DNA of 64,000 nt. Origin: Phoronis australis. Its lineage: Eukaryota; Phoronida; Phoronidae. The notes under the pieces were generated by a model. It saw nothing but the letters and a program-made list of their open reading frames with translations. It searched no databases and was not told the origin of the DNA. Below, in pieces: positions 52,816-64,000 of the stretch. Location: contig NMRA01000088.1 of the NCBI GenBank assembly GCA_002633005.1, positions 257,074-321,073 of the forward strand, read 5' to 3'. The position numbers and the translations under genes are program-made. The number at the start of each line of letters is the position of its first letter. Positions within the stretch are counted from its first letter, which is position 1.

Positions 52816-54216
52816 ACTTGGCGGAATTCTTCGAATTCCGACAAGTATGTTGCTCTGTCGTCAAGTTTTTTTTTTTTTTGTTCGCACTCTACAGGTCGCA
52901 ATTTTCGTCCGATTTTCACGAAATTTGCACAGAACATGTAGATTGAGATGTATTGGAACGCTATTGTTTTTGGTCATGATCGGATACAAAATGGCGGACG
53001 TGGCGGCCATTTTGTATCCGATTTCACAGTCAAATACTCGTAGAGGCCGCATTTTTGGACCTACATGGCTGAAAATCGATACGAATATACTACAACGCAT
53101 GTGCTACAATTGTGCAGAAAATCGTTGACTTCTGGTTAAAGATGGCGGAAATATTGGACGTGGCGCATGCGCACCCCGAAATATGGCTAAAAACGTTTTC
53201 TCCTGTAGAGGGCGCAATTGCAAACCAATCACTTTCAAACTGGTCACGTGTTTGTTGAGTTTAATAAGCTTTTATAAAAAGTTATTGAACCGGAAGTCAC
53301 CTTCAAGATGGCGGCTGTGGGGCATGTTCACACGGTTTCAATCGCTCTGGTGTCACATTTTTTATGGGAAGAGCAAATGACGTTTCAAAAAGTCTGCGAG
53401 AGCGTATTTCTCAGACTTACCGTTTTCGAGTTATTTGACATTGAATTTCAAAAAAAAAACAGCAAATTTTCAATTTTCTCGAAATTTTTTTGGATTTTTG
53501 CCAAACTACCAGACCCAGACTGACCCAGCCAGCACTGTCCTACTTTAAAGCATGGCTCGTCCGTCATGTTGCGCCATCTATTGTTCTTTATTGTAGTTGA
53601 TTGTATGCTCTCTATTTGATTTTTTGCTAGTCACATGAATGTTATCGTGTTTGACAAACTACCACTTTAGATAGAGTTTTGAACGGGCTTTCAGATGATA
53701 ATTTTCAACTTGCGCTACGACGTCTACTTTTTGAATTATTCGAGATTTTCGAATACCATTATTCCTTCGGTCACACGCAGCTGGCTGGCTTTCAGTTCAC
53801 TTTGTTTTGATTATGCCTAGTTGACCCAGACTGACCCAGCCAGCACTGTTCTACTGTAGACTGGACCGTCATGTTGTGTCATCTATTGTTCTTCATTGTA
53901 GGTCATTATATGCTCTCTATTCGATTTCTTCGCTAGTCACATAAATGTTACCGTGTTATCCATTATTGCCGCCTTGATCGTCATGATTGTCGTCGTCGCT
54001 CTCATTGTCGTCTTTTCGATTAATTCCGCCAANACTCGTCCGTCATGCTGGGCCATCTATTGTTCTTTATTGTAGTTGATTGTCTGCTCTCTATTTGATT
54101 TCTTCGCTAGTCACATGAATGTTATCGTGTTATCGTCTTATTCATCATTGCCGCCGTGATCGTCTTGATTGTCGTCGTCTCCCTCATCGTCGTCTTTTCG
54201 ATTAGTTCCGCCAAGT
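52816..54216. mobile_element. Composite repeat bounded by ACTTGGCGGAA inverted ends
   Basis: The left end ACTTGGCGGAA (52816-52826) and the right end TTCCGCCAAGT (54206-54216) are exact inverted copies. Inside are a 44-bp hairpin (52979-53022), a GCGGCCATTTTG/GATGGCGG-rich part, and three tandem copies of a module beginning CCGTCATG-TG-GCCATCTATTG. These are at about 53512-53653, 53821-54032 and 54034-54216, the first two sharing CCCAGACTGACCCAGCCAGC. The module carries (GTCGTC)n-like sequence. There is no clear target duplication. It sits in intron C-D of the unidentified gene. Confidence 0.55.
52979..53022. repeat. Perfect 17-bp-arm hairpin
   Basis: ATCGGATACAAAATGGC, a 10-nt loop, and the exact complement, inside the composite repeat. 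Confidence 0.9.
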
Positions 54217-57200
54217 GTCGCTCCTCCGAGCGCTCTCGTCTAATATATCTTGTTGGAATGACCTACATTTGAAAAGCAATTATCCCCGGTTCTGTATCAT
54301 CAAAAATATTTTCAAATTAAACTGGGAAACAATATCTTCCACAGAAATTCCGATGCATACTTAGAGGCCGCCACATCCAAATTGTTTTAATATTGATAAA
54401 AATTACATTGACATGAAATAGTAATAGGACTAAAGAGCTACATTTTGCCGAGCTAAGCTGGCTAAAATGAAAATCGAATTCGGCCTTTATCATTGTCCTT
54501 CCATAATAGGATTCTATTTCAGTTAGCAACACAAACAGAACTTTTTGACGTTCATACAATGAAAAAAATCAATTTTCAATGACGGATTTAGTTTTTATTG
54601 GGGGGAGGGGGGAGATTGTTGCCATAAACAGGCAGCTGTTATGATCACCAACACCCATCTCTGTTTCCAGTCCAAACAAAAGAAGCCTGTCATAAAAATC
54701 CAGACACCAGTGGTAAGTGCCCATTGTCTAATCCCAACTAGAAAGAAATGTTGCCTGCTGGGAAATGCCATGTAGCGCCTAATGAATTGTGAAGTAAACC
54801 AACTTTGTGATTTATCATTTAATACACTTGTGAGATAAAAAACGGTCAGGCAATGGGTACATTTCTTACTTCTATTGTTGTTTGCTAATGTCATTATACA
54901 ACTACAAACAAATGATGATTACATAAGCATGTCACAGTACCAGCACATGTAGAACAATATGCCAGATATGAACTGTGCCAGTTATGCTGTAACTGATTCA
55001 GCTGTCATGAGTCAGAATGTGCCATCTTAAGTGCAAAGGCAGTTCTACTTTTTCAGTAAGGGGGGGTTAGGATTTGCTAGAATCTGTGGCGCGTGTACAG
55101 TGCCGAGCGGGGGAGGAACCCTTTACCGTGTAAGATTTTTTGTTTTTTGTAGCTGATTTTGTTTTCCAACGTTTTTTTTTATTTTCATTTTTGATCCTGT
55201 CCCTTTTTAATAAATTTCAATTCCCATCTCTCAGAGTACACCAGCGCCCTCTGTATGTCTACAGTATGTTCTCATCATCATACGATCACCAATGCTTGAT
55301 CACGAGAACGAAATCTGAAAAGTGGGGTTAACTTATCATACATAATCCACCATGAACAAAATCGCTCCTGGCACGGGCTATAATCAGCAAACATGGTAGC
55401 GCCGCACGTTACACTTGTTTGCGTGACTTTCCTGTTACTCCCTCTGTTTGTCATTCTTTGCACTATTTCACACATGCCTTGTCCCACTGTATGTTACTAG
55501 CTTTTTCTCTTCAGCTGTGGTGGCATTACTGCGTCATTTTATTTCCACTTGAGAATGAATCAAGGTTTCAAAATATCGTGTGTCTTTTAATCATGTCTCT
55601 TGGCCAGTTACTTAACCAATGTTCTGTTGAATGTCGAACTTTCTGAGGATACCAACGGAACGGAATAAAGATACTCAACAACAACAGGTGTCGTGTCTTT
55701 AACAAGTTTTGCATATACAGATACACATACGATAAAAATTTCCGAATATAGACAGTGAAAAATAAATATTTTGAATCTGTTCTAAATTTTAGAAATAGGC
55801 AATATTGGCCATCCGAAATTCGAGAAATATAAGAAAAAAGGCAAAATCAACGGTGTCCGAAACTCGGGAGACTGTCCCAAGAGCTAGGCCTGACTTTATC
55901 ACAAAATCTAATCTAAGGTCCTATTGTGTGCATTAGGGAATAATTCATAGCAATGATAACCCACAGCCTAAAATAAATTGACATGAGGCAATTTTTCTAT
56001 GCCAACATTTGGGGTATCCAGCACCTATAAGTGAAGTTAAGCCAGATGGTGACAAGTACTTGTCCTAATCAATTCACGATAAAATTAGTGCACGTAGCTT
56101 AGTTGCCCTGTTGAAGAAATCCTATTTCTCTTACAATGCATCGATTTTAAAAATAGTATTTACTTTTCAATTTTAAAAACAGTCATTTTGGTTATTTTCC
56201 TTACTTACTGTGTTTTTCACTTTGAAATTAGTAAGTTTAACACCCCCCACCCCCCATTGTTTACAACAGCATAATCTCCATCAATACACATTTGGCCAGG
56301 TCCTTGAATAGAGGCTGCTAACTTCAATCTAGGACAGCTAGTACCATCAAGCCTGAGATGTGCCCTAGAATTTGCTGGATACTCTGGGGTGAACAGACGC
56401 TTTCTCATCCACTTGCATGCAAATCCCGTGTTAGGACAAGATTTGCCTATTTGATGTATCCTAGACTAGTGATTTTTCAAACTGTTTATAACAGCCATCA
56501 CTTGAGTCATTGTCATACACACTCTTCTACACACGTGACTGCTTCAAATTCAAACAAAACAAATTATTGAAATTGTCATTCCATTTTCTCAAAAGACCAC
56601 TATACTTTCCTAAAAATACTTAAGATGTTTTACATTAGATGCCCTGTGCCTCTGTCATTGCCATTAAAGATTCTTATGAGAAGTTCATAAATTAATAGCT
56701 GATTACCCAGCTCTGGCACTTATACCAGCTCTTCCTCTGATTATGTTGACATGCAAGTAATGGAATCTTTGATTGCTGCATAATTTTTGTGACAGACATA
56801 AGCTATCATGCCATGCCAAGAATTGTATGACACTTGGCTTATCTCAAAATCCAACTGCTGCCTGCTGGTTTGGTAATTGGCCCAATTATGTTGTACACCC
56901 AGTAGAATTAATGAGGAACATATTATTACAACATTACACAATCGTTTTAGGTTGTAAACACATTTTCTTTCCGATTTTCAAAATTTAAAAACCTAATCAC
57001 GAACCATAAAAATATGCTGTTTAAAAACTTTCATAGCGAAAACTTAAAAGTACTATTTTCACCTCCAATGTTTTTATGATGGGTCTGATTATCTAAAGAA
57101 CAACAACATCAGCACCCTGAGGTGATGTAATTAGCTACAACAGCATGGTGTCTTTGATTAATACCGGCAAATTTCGAAGTACGCAGACCCAACTGAGTTG

Positions 57201-57272
57201 CCAAATCTTGAGCAGAAAGTGTGTCGATGTAGGATTCTTTTCACGGCTATTTCCCAATTCATGCATATTCAC

Positions 57273-57516
57273 CTTTCATGGCAGTAAGAAGAGAACCCAT
57301 TCCTTCAAGTGTCTCCTTCGGAACTGTGCTAGGCAATGTGCAGCAACTGTTTCGCACATCTCTGTTTGAGTCTGGCTCTGTGATATCATAACCCAACTGA
57401 CCAACAAATGATTTCCACGAATTGTAGCAGAAAACTTCACCAGGAGGAGAGTGGGTTATTTCCATGGGGTGGTCTTTGGTGGGGTCATTGGTCTTGTGTT
57501 GAACCGATTGACTAAA
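57273..57516 (-). CDS. Unidentified gene, exon C
   Basis: A 244-nt exon. The acceptor CTTCTTTTCAAG was chosen because it has a pyrimidine tract and the phase 0 required by exon B; the donor is G/GTGAAT, phase 1. It is open for 81 codons: FSQSVQHKTNDPTKDHPMEI..., GEVFCYNSWKSFVGQLGYDI..., ending TLEGMGSLLTAMK. It contains a CC pair and several Pro/Ser-rich turns. Family unknown. An additional small exon between B and C cannot be excluded. Confidence 0.55.
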
Positions 57517-57589
57517 CTTGAAAAGAAGGTCATCTAGACTGAGCTTTATGCCATCTATTTGGTCTCACAAAAATGATGTATTAGAGTGA

Positions 57590-57630
57590 ACATGAGAGAG
57601 AGGGAGAGGGAGGGAGGGAGGGAGNAGCTA
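57590..57630. repeat. GA/GGGA simple repeat with an N
   Basis: (GAGA)/(GGGA) tract containing the unresolved base at 57625. The base is probably an assembly uncertainty caused by the repeat. Confidence 0.85.
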
Positions 57631-58073
57631 AGCTCATTTGTACATTTTACATTGCAGCGTTTGGTATAGGTGGCAATTTCATGTCCGGATATGTGAACAT
57701 ACTTCTTCAGTTATTTTGCTCAGAACAGGTTAAAAGATGAATAAAATAAGTGATCCGAAAAAAACTTTCAACTTTCAAATTGATCAATGTCAGTAACGAT
57801 ACCGGCCAAATCAGATTCTGAAAACTGGATAACACAGGTCATCATATGTATAATTTTGATGGCTGATCAGTACTTTTAATAAAAGCACCATCATCAAACA
57901 TATGCACAGGAAGGTGTACTAGACAACTATAAACAGAAACTATTCAATTCAATTTTTTATTTCACTATGCTAATCAAACAGCTCCAATCAATCAACAGGC
58001 GTGAAGTATGCATAGTCTTTTGGGTACACTTGTATGTTGCTTAACACTAGATCATCAGTGAGTTCCTTGATAA

Positions 58074-58170
58074 AATGATGATGATGATGATGATGACGAG
58101 GACAAGGAGGATGATGAGGATGAAGATGAGGAAGAGGACGGGGAAGAGGATGAGGACAAGGATGACAATA
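58074..58170. repeat. GAT/GAG simple repeat
   Basis: About 97 bp of (GAT)n grading into GAG/GAC/AAG triplets. It would read as poly-Asp/Glu on plus or poly-Ser on minus, but has no flanking exon signals. It lies in intron B-C. Confidence 0.85.
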
Positions 58171-58594
58171 ACATTGTGAATTTCACCCAGGGATGTCCTC
58201 CAACACTGACTTTCGAAAGTTTATTGTGTCTGTGACAGTACGCTTGCTGGTTAACCATTGGAATTAGTAAAGTTTACTTCTTTTGGTTGGAGACTATAAA
58301 TTTTCAATACGGCGGTGTAACTTCTAAACTAGTCACAAATGAAAACAATTGTTAAAATTGCCATTTTCACACTTCTCAAAGACTAACCAAGTTGATTGCA
58401 ACAAACATTCAAAATTCTCCAAAATGCTACACTGTGTAAACCATGCACGCGCGAGTTCATTGCCAAAATAAAATTTCACTTGTCCGCCATATTGTGTCTC
58501 AAGTCGAAGAACTTTTAACATAAGTCATGCTTATCCACTCTCATTAAAATTATTTTAATTCTTCATTAGTAACCAGCTTGCAGTAAACACTTAC

Positions 58595-58737
58595 AAACTC
58601 TATCATAAAGTGGCACATCTTACGATGCTGATCTTGAGACTGTAAACGATTCCACAATTCTTGCAGGGGCTCTCTCCATTTTGTGTGGCTGACAGTCTGC
58701 AGTAATCTCTTCACATTCTTGTCGACTGTTTTCACAT
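58595..58737 (-). CDS. Unidentified gene, exon B
   Basis: A 143-nt exon, acceptor GTTTTCAG and consensus donor TTT/GTAAGT. It encodes DVKTVDKNVKRLLQTVSHTK, then WREPLQELWNRLQSQDQHRK and MCHFMIEF. The amphipathic pattern (Leu/Val every three to four residues, charged between) suggests helices. Both splice sites are strong and the frame is open across the whole exon, so this is the best-supported exon of the gene. No domain recognised. Confidence 0.65.
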
Positions 58738-60128
58738 CTGAAAACATTATCTTACTTATACTAATGGACAGGCCACATTAGAAAGTCAGCTAGTTTCATG
58801 GCACTTTGTATTGTGTCAATGGATTTGCACAAGAACCACAAGAGTAATCAATTCTCATTATCACAAACACTGATCTAAGTTCCTTTCCCATGAGCAGAAC
58901 AATTACCTCATTAGTGATTACCTCACAGGAATTAAACACTGGTTGAAATAAATTGTAATATTGTAAGCTAAAACTAGTGTTTTTTCTTCTGAAATTGAAG
59001 CTCTTGGAAAACACGACAATGATATTACCATTTACATTAAATATCACGGCCTGGATCTAGTCTCGTTATACAGCGAGTTCAGACAGTTCATTTCCATTTC
59101 ATTTGTGTTCTTTATATCACAAGTCTATTCAGGTGAAGATAATTGAGTGTCGTCTGCATTCTTTATCAGTCACGCAGCTGACGTAAACCCAGTTATAGTG
59201 ACCGATTTTTAAGATTGGTTACTTTTTATGTTCTAAATATTGGTAGAATCATTAATTCTTGAAAATGTGTATTAAAAAAAAGTTTAAAACTTTGGTAGGT
59301 AGAGCTGTTTATTACATTTAATGACTTTGCTCGCAACATTCGATTAATTGTGTTTGTGCATGGAACTACCTTTCAATGAAAATCGCCGCTGACTGAAATT
59401 AAGTCCAGATGCCTCCAGCTTAGCGTGTTGCTCATAATAGTGGCCAGGTATCTGGACCTCGCCAGCATGCGAAGTAGAACAAATTCATGTCATGAAAGTT
59501 TGGTTACTGGCATTTTGCCTAAACAATACCAAAAAAACTTAGACAGAAAACGATATAATCAGATTTGTTTTATAGACTTTGTTTTCAATCGCCGTGTGTT
59601 CATCTTCCTGTATTCATATACAAATCCATTGGGTTTTACAAGTATAGTAATTGCATGTGAAGTCATTGCTGACATGGCAATTGTTCTGCTTCTAAGAAAA
59701 CGAACTTGAGAAGCATTCATGACAATGGCCTTGGTTGATGCCAGCCTGACAAAGATCACATTTCCAACGTGCTGTATAGCTACACAGCAAAAATTCTCAG
59801 AGATGGAATTTCAGTAACACAAGCTTCATAAAAGGGAAAAGGGAAGGGGAGGGGGGGATAGAGGGGAGTCGTCAATTTTGATTGTAGACTCTGCAACAAG
59901 AAGTACGAAAAAGCATTTCTTAGTTTTTTAAGTTGTTAATAAAGCTGTTTAACTTCTTGAATTTGATTCACATTTGAAAACAAAATTACTTACAACAAAA
60001 ACGTTTTGAGTGAGACAGGTTTAAGACAACAGTTTGAACTAGTACTTCAGATCTGCAGTCATGTCCATCAATACAGTATCATTTTGCACAAAACACAGTC
60101 CTGGTAAACCAAGGAAGTCTTTCCTTAC

Positions 60129-60222
60129 CTTCTAGTGTTAATAGACGCGGCTCCATAATTCTGCCTGGGTCTATCACGCTCTCTTTCACAATGTTGTTAT
60201 TTTCCTGGTTAGGTATCCTCGA
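60129..60222 (-). CDS. Unidentified gene, exon A
   Basis: A 94-nt exon with an acceptor GTATTCAG and a strong donor G/GTAAGG. It is open for 31 codons plus one base: SRIPNQENNNIVKESVIDPG, then RIMEPRLLTLE. It could be an internal exon, or translation could begin at its single Met (codon 23, MEPRLLTLE). It joins exon B in phase to read TLEDVKTVDKNVKRLL. I do not recognise the protein. Confidence 0.55.
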
Positions 60223-60604
60223 CTGAATACTTATCAAGAAGCTGATTCTTTCAGATCTGTTCAGGAAATGTTGAAGTCCACTGCGTTAAATATATTCTCA
60301 GACATGTGTTGGTTTAATTATGTTTGGAACAGCTGCTAGGATACATAGGTGTGCTACCATTTGCACACAGCTAACACATTTAACATAAAAATGCCCAGAC
60401 AAAACTGTTCACTGCCCCTAAGTAAGATCCTACACTTTGGATACTAAAACTTAATGCTCAAGTTTAATTTACTACTAATGATTAAAACACTGGGACTACA
60501 TCATGAATCTGGTTTGGATAATGATTATTATTTCTCAAACTGAAAAATTCTAATTATTCAAATTATTACCAGTTCTATAAATTTAAAATTGCAACTGCCA
60601 TTGC

Positions 60605-60905
60605 AGTAGTGCTAGTACTATATACTACTAGTACTACTACTACTACTTGTACTCATACTTCTAGTATTACTTAACTACTACTATTGCTCATTAGTACTAC
60701 TACTACTAATATTACTATGATCATTATCACTATCATTATTTACATGAGTATTTACTATCATTGTATTAATACTGTTAAAATAGCAGCATTACATAAGTAC
60801 CACTGACTATTTAAGTTTATTGTTATTATTATTATTACAATCATTGTTACTGTTAGTACTATAACTAATATTATTACTGTGTTAATTATTATTACTATTG
60901 TTATA
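60605..60905. repeat. (TAC/TAT)n trinucleotide-rich region
   Basis: Degenerate TACTAC, TATTAT and CATTAT triplets over about 300 bp. Confidence 0.8.
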
Positions 60906-61079
60906 ATTATTAACTCCATATCCATACGTAGTCACTCCTTTCGAGCAAGCATCTAGTCAAGACTCTTATTTGCTCACAGTACTTTACAAATGTAATCTTC
61001 TCAGCCATGCCATATTGATCAACAGAAAATCATTATGTAATCATAAGCCACCTCAGACTTCTTTTACCACTGATGTGAT

Positions 61080-61413
61080 CACGGGTGAGAAACAACATGA
61101 CCGCTGGTCCTCTATAATCGGACCGCCTCACCCAAAACAGGACCTCTGGGGATCAAATGGGACCATCGCACCAGAAAATGGGACTGACGCGCCTAAAAAC
61201 ATGATGACCGCCCCACCAGAAAACAGGACCGCCGGGGACTGAATATGACCGCCGGGGATTGAAACAGCATATTGTCCGGTGGTCATGTTCAGTCCCCGAG
61301 GGCCCTGTTTCGTGGTGGGGCGGTCATGTTTTTAGGTGCGTCAGTCCCATTTTCTGTTTTGGGTGAGTCAGTCCGATTTAGAGGACCGGCGGTCATGTTG
61401 TTTCTCACCCGTG
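61080..61413. mobile_element. Palindromic 334-bp MITE with 5-bp target duplication
   Basis: Both halves are inverted copies: CACGGGTGAGAAACAACATG, ACCGC-GGTCCTCTA and CACCCAAAACAG recur in reverse at the right end. GTGAT flanks both sides (61075-61079, 61414-61418). Internal ACCGCC and GGGACTGA modules repeat. Open frames across it are palindrome artefacts. Confidence 0.85.
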
Positions 61414-64000
61414 GTGATGAACTTGCAAGAAAGGTTCTGAGACAAATGATAGCAAAGCGAGAAGCATCTCTTGATATGGAGTTCAAGAAAGTAAAATACA
61501 AATGACAATCAACAAAAGTAGAATAAAAACTGAGATTTTAATGAGATGACTAAACAACTGCACGATGACAGTTTTCTGCCACCTATAGGGGTTTAGAGGG
61601 TGATTTCCAGTAACAACCAGGTAGTGATCAAAGAAGAAATCAAACAGAAGATATGATACTGTAGCACAAAAATGATTATGATGATTTCAGCATCACCGCG
61701 TGGAGTGCTTGCAGGATGCTCAAAGTTTACCACAGATATCTGATAAAAAGAATTAACAAAGGCTGATCACACAAATGTCACGAATGATAAATTACAGGAT
61801 ATTGTACCAACAATGGTACTGTGGGAGGAGTCATATTTGAACATTTTTTTAAATCAATCGGTGTTTTTTAACCCTAAGTCCTTCGGCGAAATCGCAATCC
61901 CTTTAAATATGCCCACATAAATACACCCACACAAACACAAACAATAAACAAAACGACAGCTGTTATGATTAGCTTTCAATCTTCGCTGTGTTAACAATTA
62001 ATAAAATAAATTCAACATTTTAGATTTGGACATGACTGAAGAACTGGCAGTAAAATAACATAAGTACCGAGATTGCAATCCAGCATCCACACCATCCTGC
62101 CACCCGGAATCCTGTTGAAGACAGCACTCTGCCATCTGCTTGATAGGATTAATGCATTTCACATCTGGAATATCAGACCAAATCCATGAGAGGTCACATG
62201 CAGACTGACAGCACAGTGGTGAAATCAGTCACCTTCATCAGTCAGCAATGATAAGGATGCTATAATGTTCTGAGCCTTAGTGGTAGTAAGGCAGATAGCC
62301 CATTAACTAGATAATGAGTGCAAAACTGCTTTTTGCACATAGCAATCTCAATGCAAATCGCATTGCAGCATCCCTCATCTGCCAAGCAAAGTGAACCAAT
62401 GTGGTGTGTTAATAATACATCAGCTAACACAGAGCTGAGTGTTAACACACTGGCTTTAGTTTGAAGTATTTATTACATCATCACTAGGAATGCAAATAGC
62501 TGAGCCTGTGACTTTACACTACACAACAGTATTGGTTAAATATAATTTAACAAAATTTAGATTTTTATTTTAAAGGGAGATCCTGTTAGAGAAGAGACTA
62601 AGAATTTTAAGGTAGATGAGGATGATGGTTTTAGATAATGATAAACCGGTCTTTTCACCTGGCTCAACATGAAAGTTTTTGCAGTTCTATTTCTTTAAAA
62701 TAACTCCTCAATTTGAAATTGAAACAAAACGTTGGCTCACAAAATTCTCTCAAAACGGTCCCCATAAAATCTGTTTGTTTTAGAAAGACTGATTGTGTTC
62801 TTCCAAACCTTGGTGACAAGCTACAGTTATCACTGCTGCAGGGATGATAAAACTTTGAGCAAATTTGTTTTAGGGTTCAACTTTAAGCTGGTCATCATTT
62901 GGCTTGAACTGGGTATGATAAATACTGCAAGATAGAGTTGGTCACGGACACCCAACACAATTTGCTCATTTTGAAAATCAAACTAGCACAGAAGTACTTC
63001 ATCCTGTGCTCTACTGTGAATAACACTTATCAAAAACAATAAAAGTTGCCAGTGAAATTCAAATTAATATTCGTTTCAAGCATTTTAAGAGTGTACATGC
63101 ATAATTCTAAGAATGTGTGAAAAACTGTGAAATTGAGAAGTGTAAGATCAAACAAATAATGAAAATTTAAACAGGTGTGTGCATATTGGTATCATTTGCG
63201 AATTATTAGTACAACGGCCATTTCAAATAGTCCAAATTCTGTTATTTGAGACTTGGTGTCCAAGTTAGCTTCCAACTATTGCTGCGGTCAATAACCTAGC
63301 TATTGACAGTAGTTGTATTTTCCATCAGTAAAAATGTTTGAACAGTAAATTTGAAAAGCATCAAGTAACCATCTTCTTCCCAGTGAGAAATATTAACTCT
63401 GACATTTTGGAATTTTATCTGGAGTCAGCACACAACATTGATTAATTTAGAAACAAGCACAGCCGAGTCACAGGCAATGTGTACACGCGCCATTTTCAAA
63501 TTCGCAATGTTTGGGGTTGGTCAACACCAATGAACTTGGAAGCATTGCCTCAAGTTGGTGATGGTTTCATTGATCTTGAAATTGAATCCTATCATGTAAA
63601 TAAAATTATCAGACCAATTTTAAGAGAGAAAAATGCCTAATCCGATTGTTCCATTTTTACTTTAGCTAAACAGGGCGAAATCCAGTTTTAAATCTAAGCG
63701 AGTTTCTTAAGTTTTCAGAACAAACCTAATTCAAATTTAAGAGTTCCATTAGATGGATTTTTTTTAATATTACTTGAAAAATAACACACAAGGTGTACTA
63801 AAATTCCAGTCCAATCTTCAAAATAAATTTTTATGTCATAAAAACAGAAATGTGTCTTTTGAGACCCAACTGCAAGCTACAGCTAGTAGTCGAAGTAAAC
63901 TCAAAAAGTGCAAGGAAGCATTTCAATTACAATTTCATTAACTGTAATAGCAAAATAGCGATTAAAATGACAATTTTAATTAGCCATTTTGTCTCCCCTT

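Larger units (their letters stand above)
60223..64000. other. Upstream flank or intron of the unidentified gene
   Basis: It contains a trinucleotide-rich tract (60605-60905) and a palindromic MITE (61080-61413); the rest is AT-rich with no exon I can support. If exon A is internal, this is intron. Confidence 0.5.

Noticed and set aside
52778-52937. Open-frame extension upstream of exon D (ATYLSEFEEFRQ...)
   Set aside because: It lies before the TTTTGCAG acceptor and partly within the ACTTGGCGGAA terminal repeat; the apparent acidic peptide is read from a palindromic transposon end.
54595-54894. 99-codon minus-strand frame with hydrophobic FMTGFFCLDW segment
   Set aside because: No donor/acceptor in a usable phase with exons C or D and no recognised family; treated as intronic.
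56217-56470. Minus-strand frame with CPNTGFACKWMRKRLF and GPGQMCIDGD
   Set aside because: Composition is protein-like, but no acceptor gives the phase needed after exon C, whereas exon D fits C directly. It could still be an alternative exon, but I cannot support it.
58055-58258. Poly-Ser minus-strand frame
   Set aside because: Simple GAT/GAG repeat read on the complementary strand; no exon boundaries.
60970-61505. Overlapping frames rich in PENGTDAPKN-like sequence on both strands
   Set aside because: They are readings of the 334-bp palindromic MITE; the inverted halves produce mirrored frames.

Overview
This is a 64-kb piece of an intron-rich, AT-rich animal nuclear genome that is dense in small transposons. 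No bacterial, phage or organelle features are visible: there are no operons, and the open frames are short because the genes are split into exons with GT-AG borders. The two genes I can name, AMP-activated protein kinase alpha and the microtubule plus-end protein EB1, are present across animals. The compact CAGGG-type and hairpin transposons and the intron sizes suggest an invertebrate, possibly a marine one, but the species and phylum are inference. Three isolated N bases (10210, 54033, 57625) mark unresolved bases next to, or inside, repeats.

Layout. (1) Positions 1-16179, minus strand: the 5' end of an AMPK catalytic alpha subunit gene. Exon 1 (16080-16179, with the ATG) and exon 2 (7385-7526) are separated by an 8.55-kb intron. 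The rest of the kinase must lie left of the window. A plausible promoter with an overlapping E-box/CRE lies just upstream at about 16180-16260. (2) Positions 16180-28011: mostly non-coding. It holds one orphan exon candidate (19250-19355, plus strand), a 59-bp tandem array, and a 1355-bp inverted-repeat transposon inserted into the fourth array unit. (3) Positions 28012-43194, plus strand: a complete EB1 (MAPRE) gene. Six common exons are followed by two alternative terminal exons (39328-39387 and 43135-43194). Either choice gives a 270-residue protein ending in an acidic EY tail. (4) Positions 43195-51636: EB1 3' region with poly(A) signals, then non-coding DNA with a decayed repeat array of about 147-bp period, a tandem 29-mer, an AT palindrome and a hammerhead-like motif. 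(5) Positions 51637-60222, minus strand: five phase-compatible exons of a gene I do not recognise, convergent with EB1; its longest intron contains a repeat composite. (6) Positions 60223-64000: simple repeats, a palindromic 334-bp MITE and otherwise unassigned sequence.

AMPK alpha and EB1 are divergently oriented, but about 12 kb apart at their coding starts, so a shared promoter is not indicated. There is no evidence that the three genes act together. I found no defence, biosynthetic or other multi-gene system. The points most worth following up are the paired EB1 terminal exons, the unidentified five-exon gene, and the cleanly dated nested transposon insertion.
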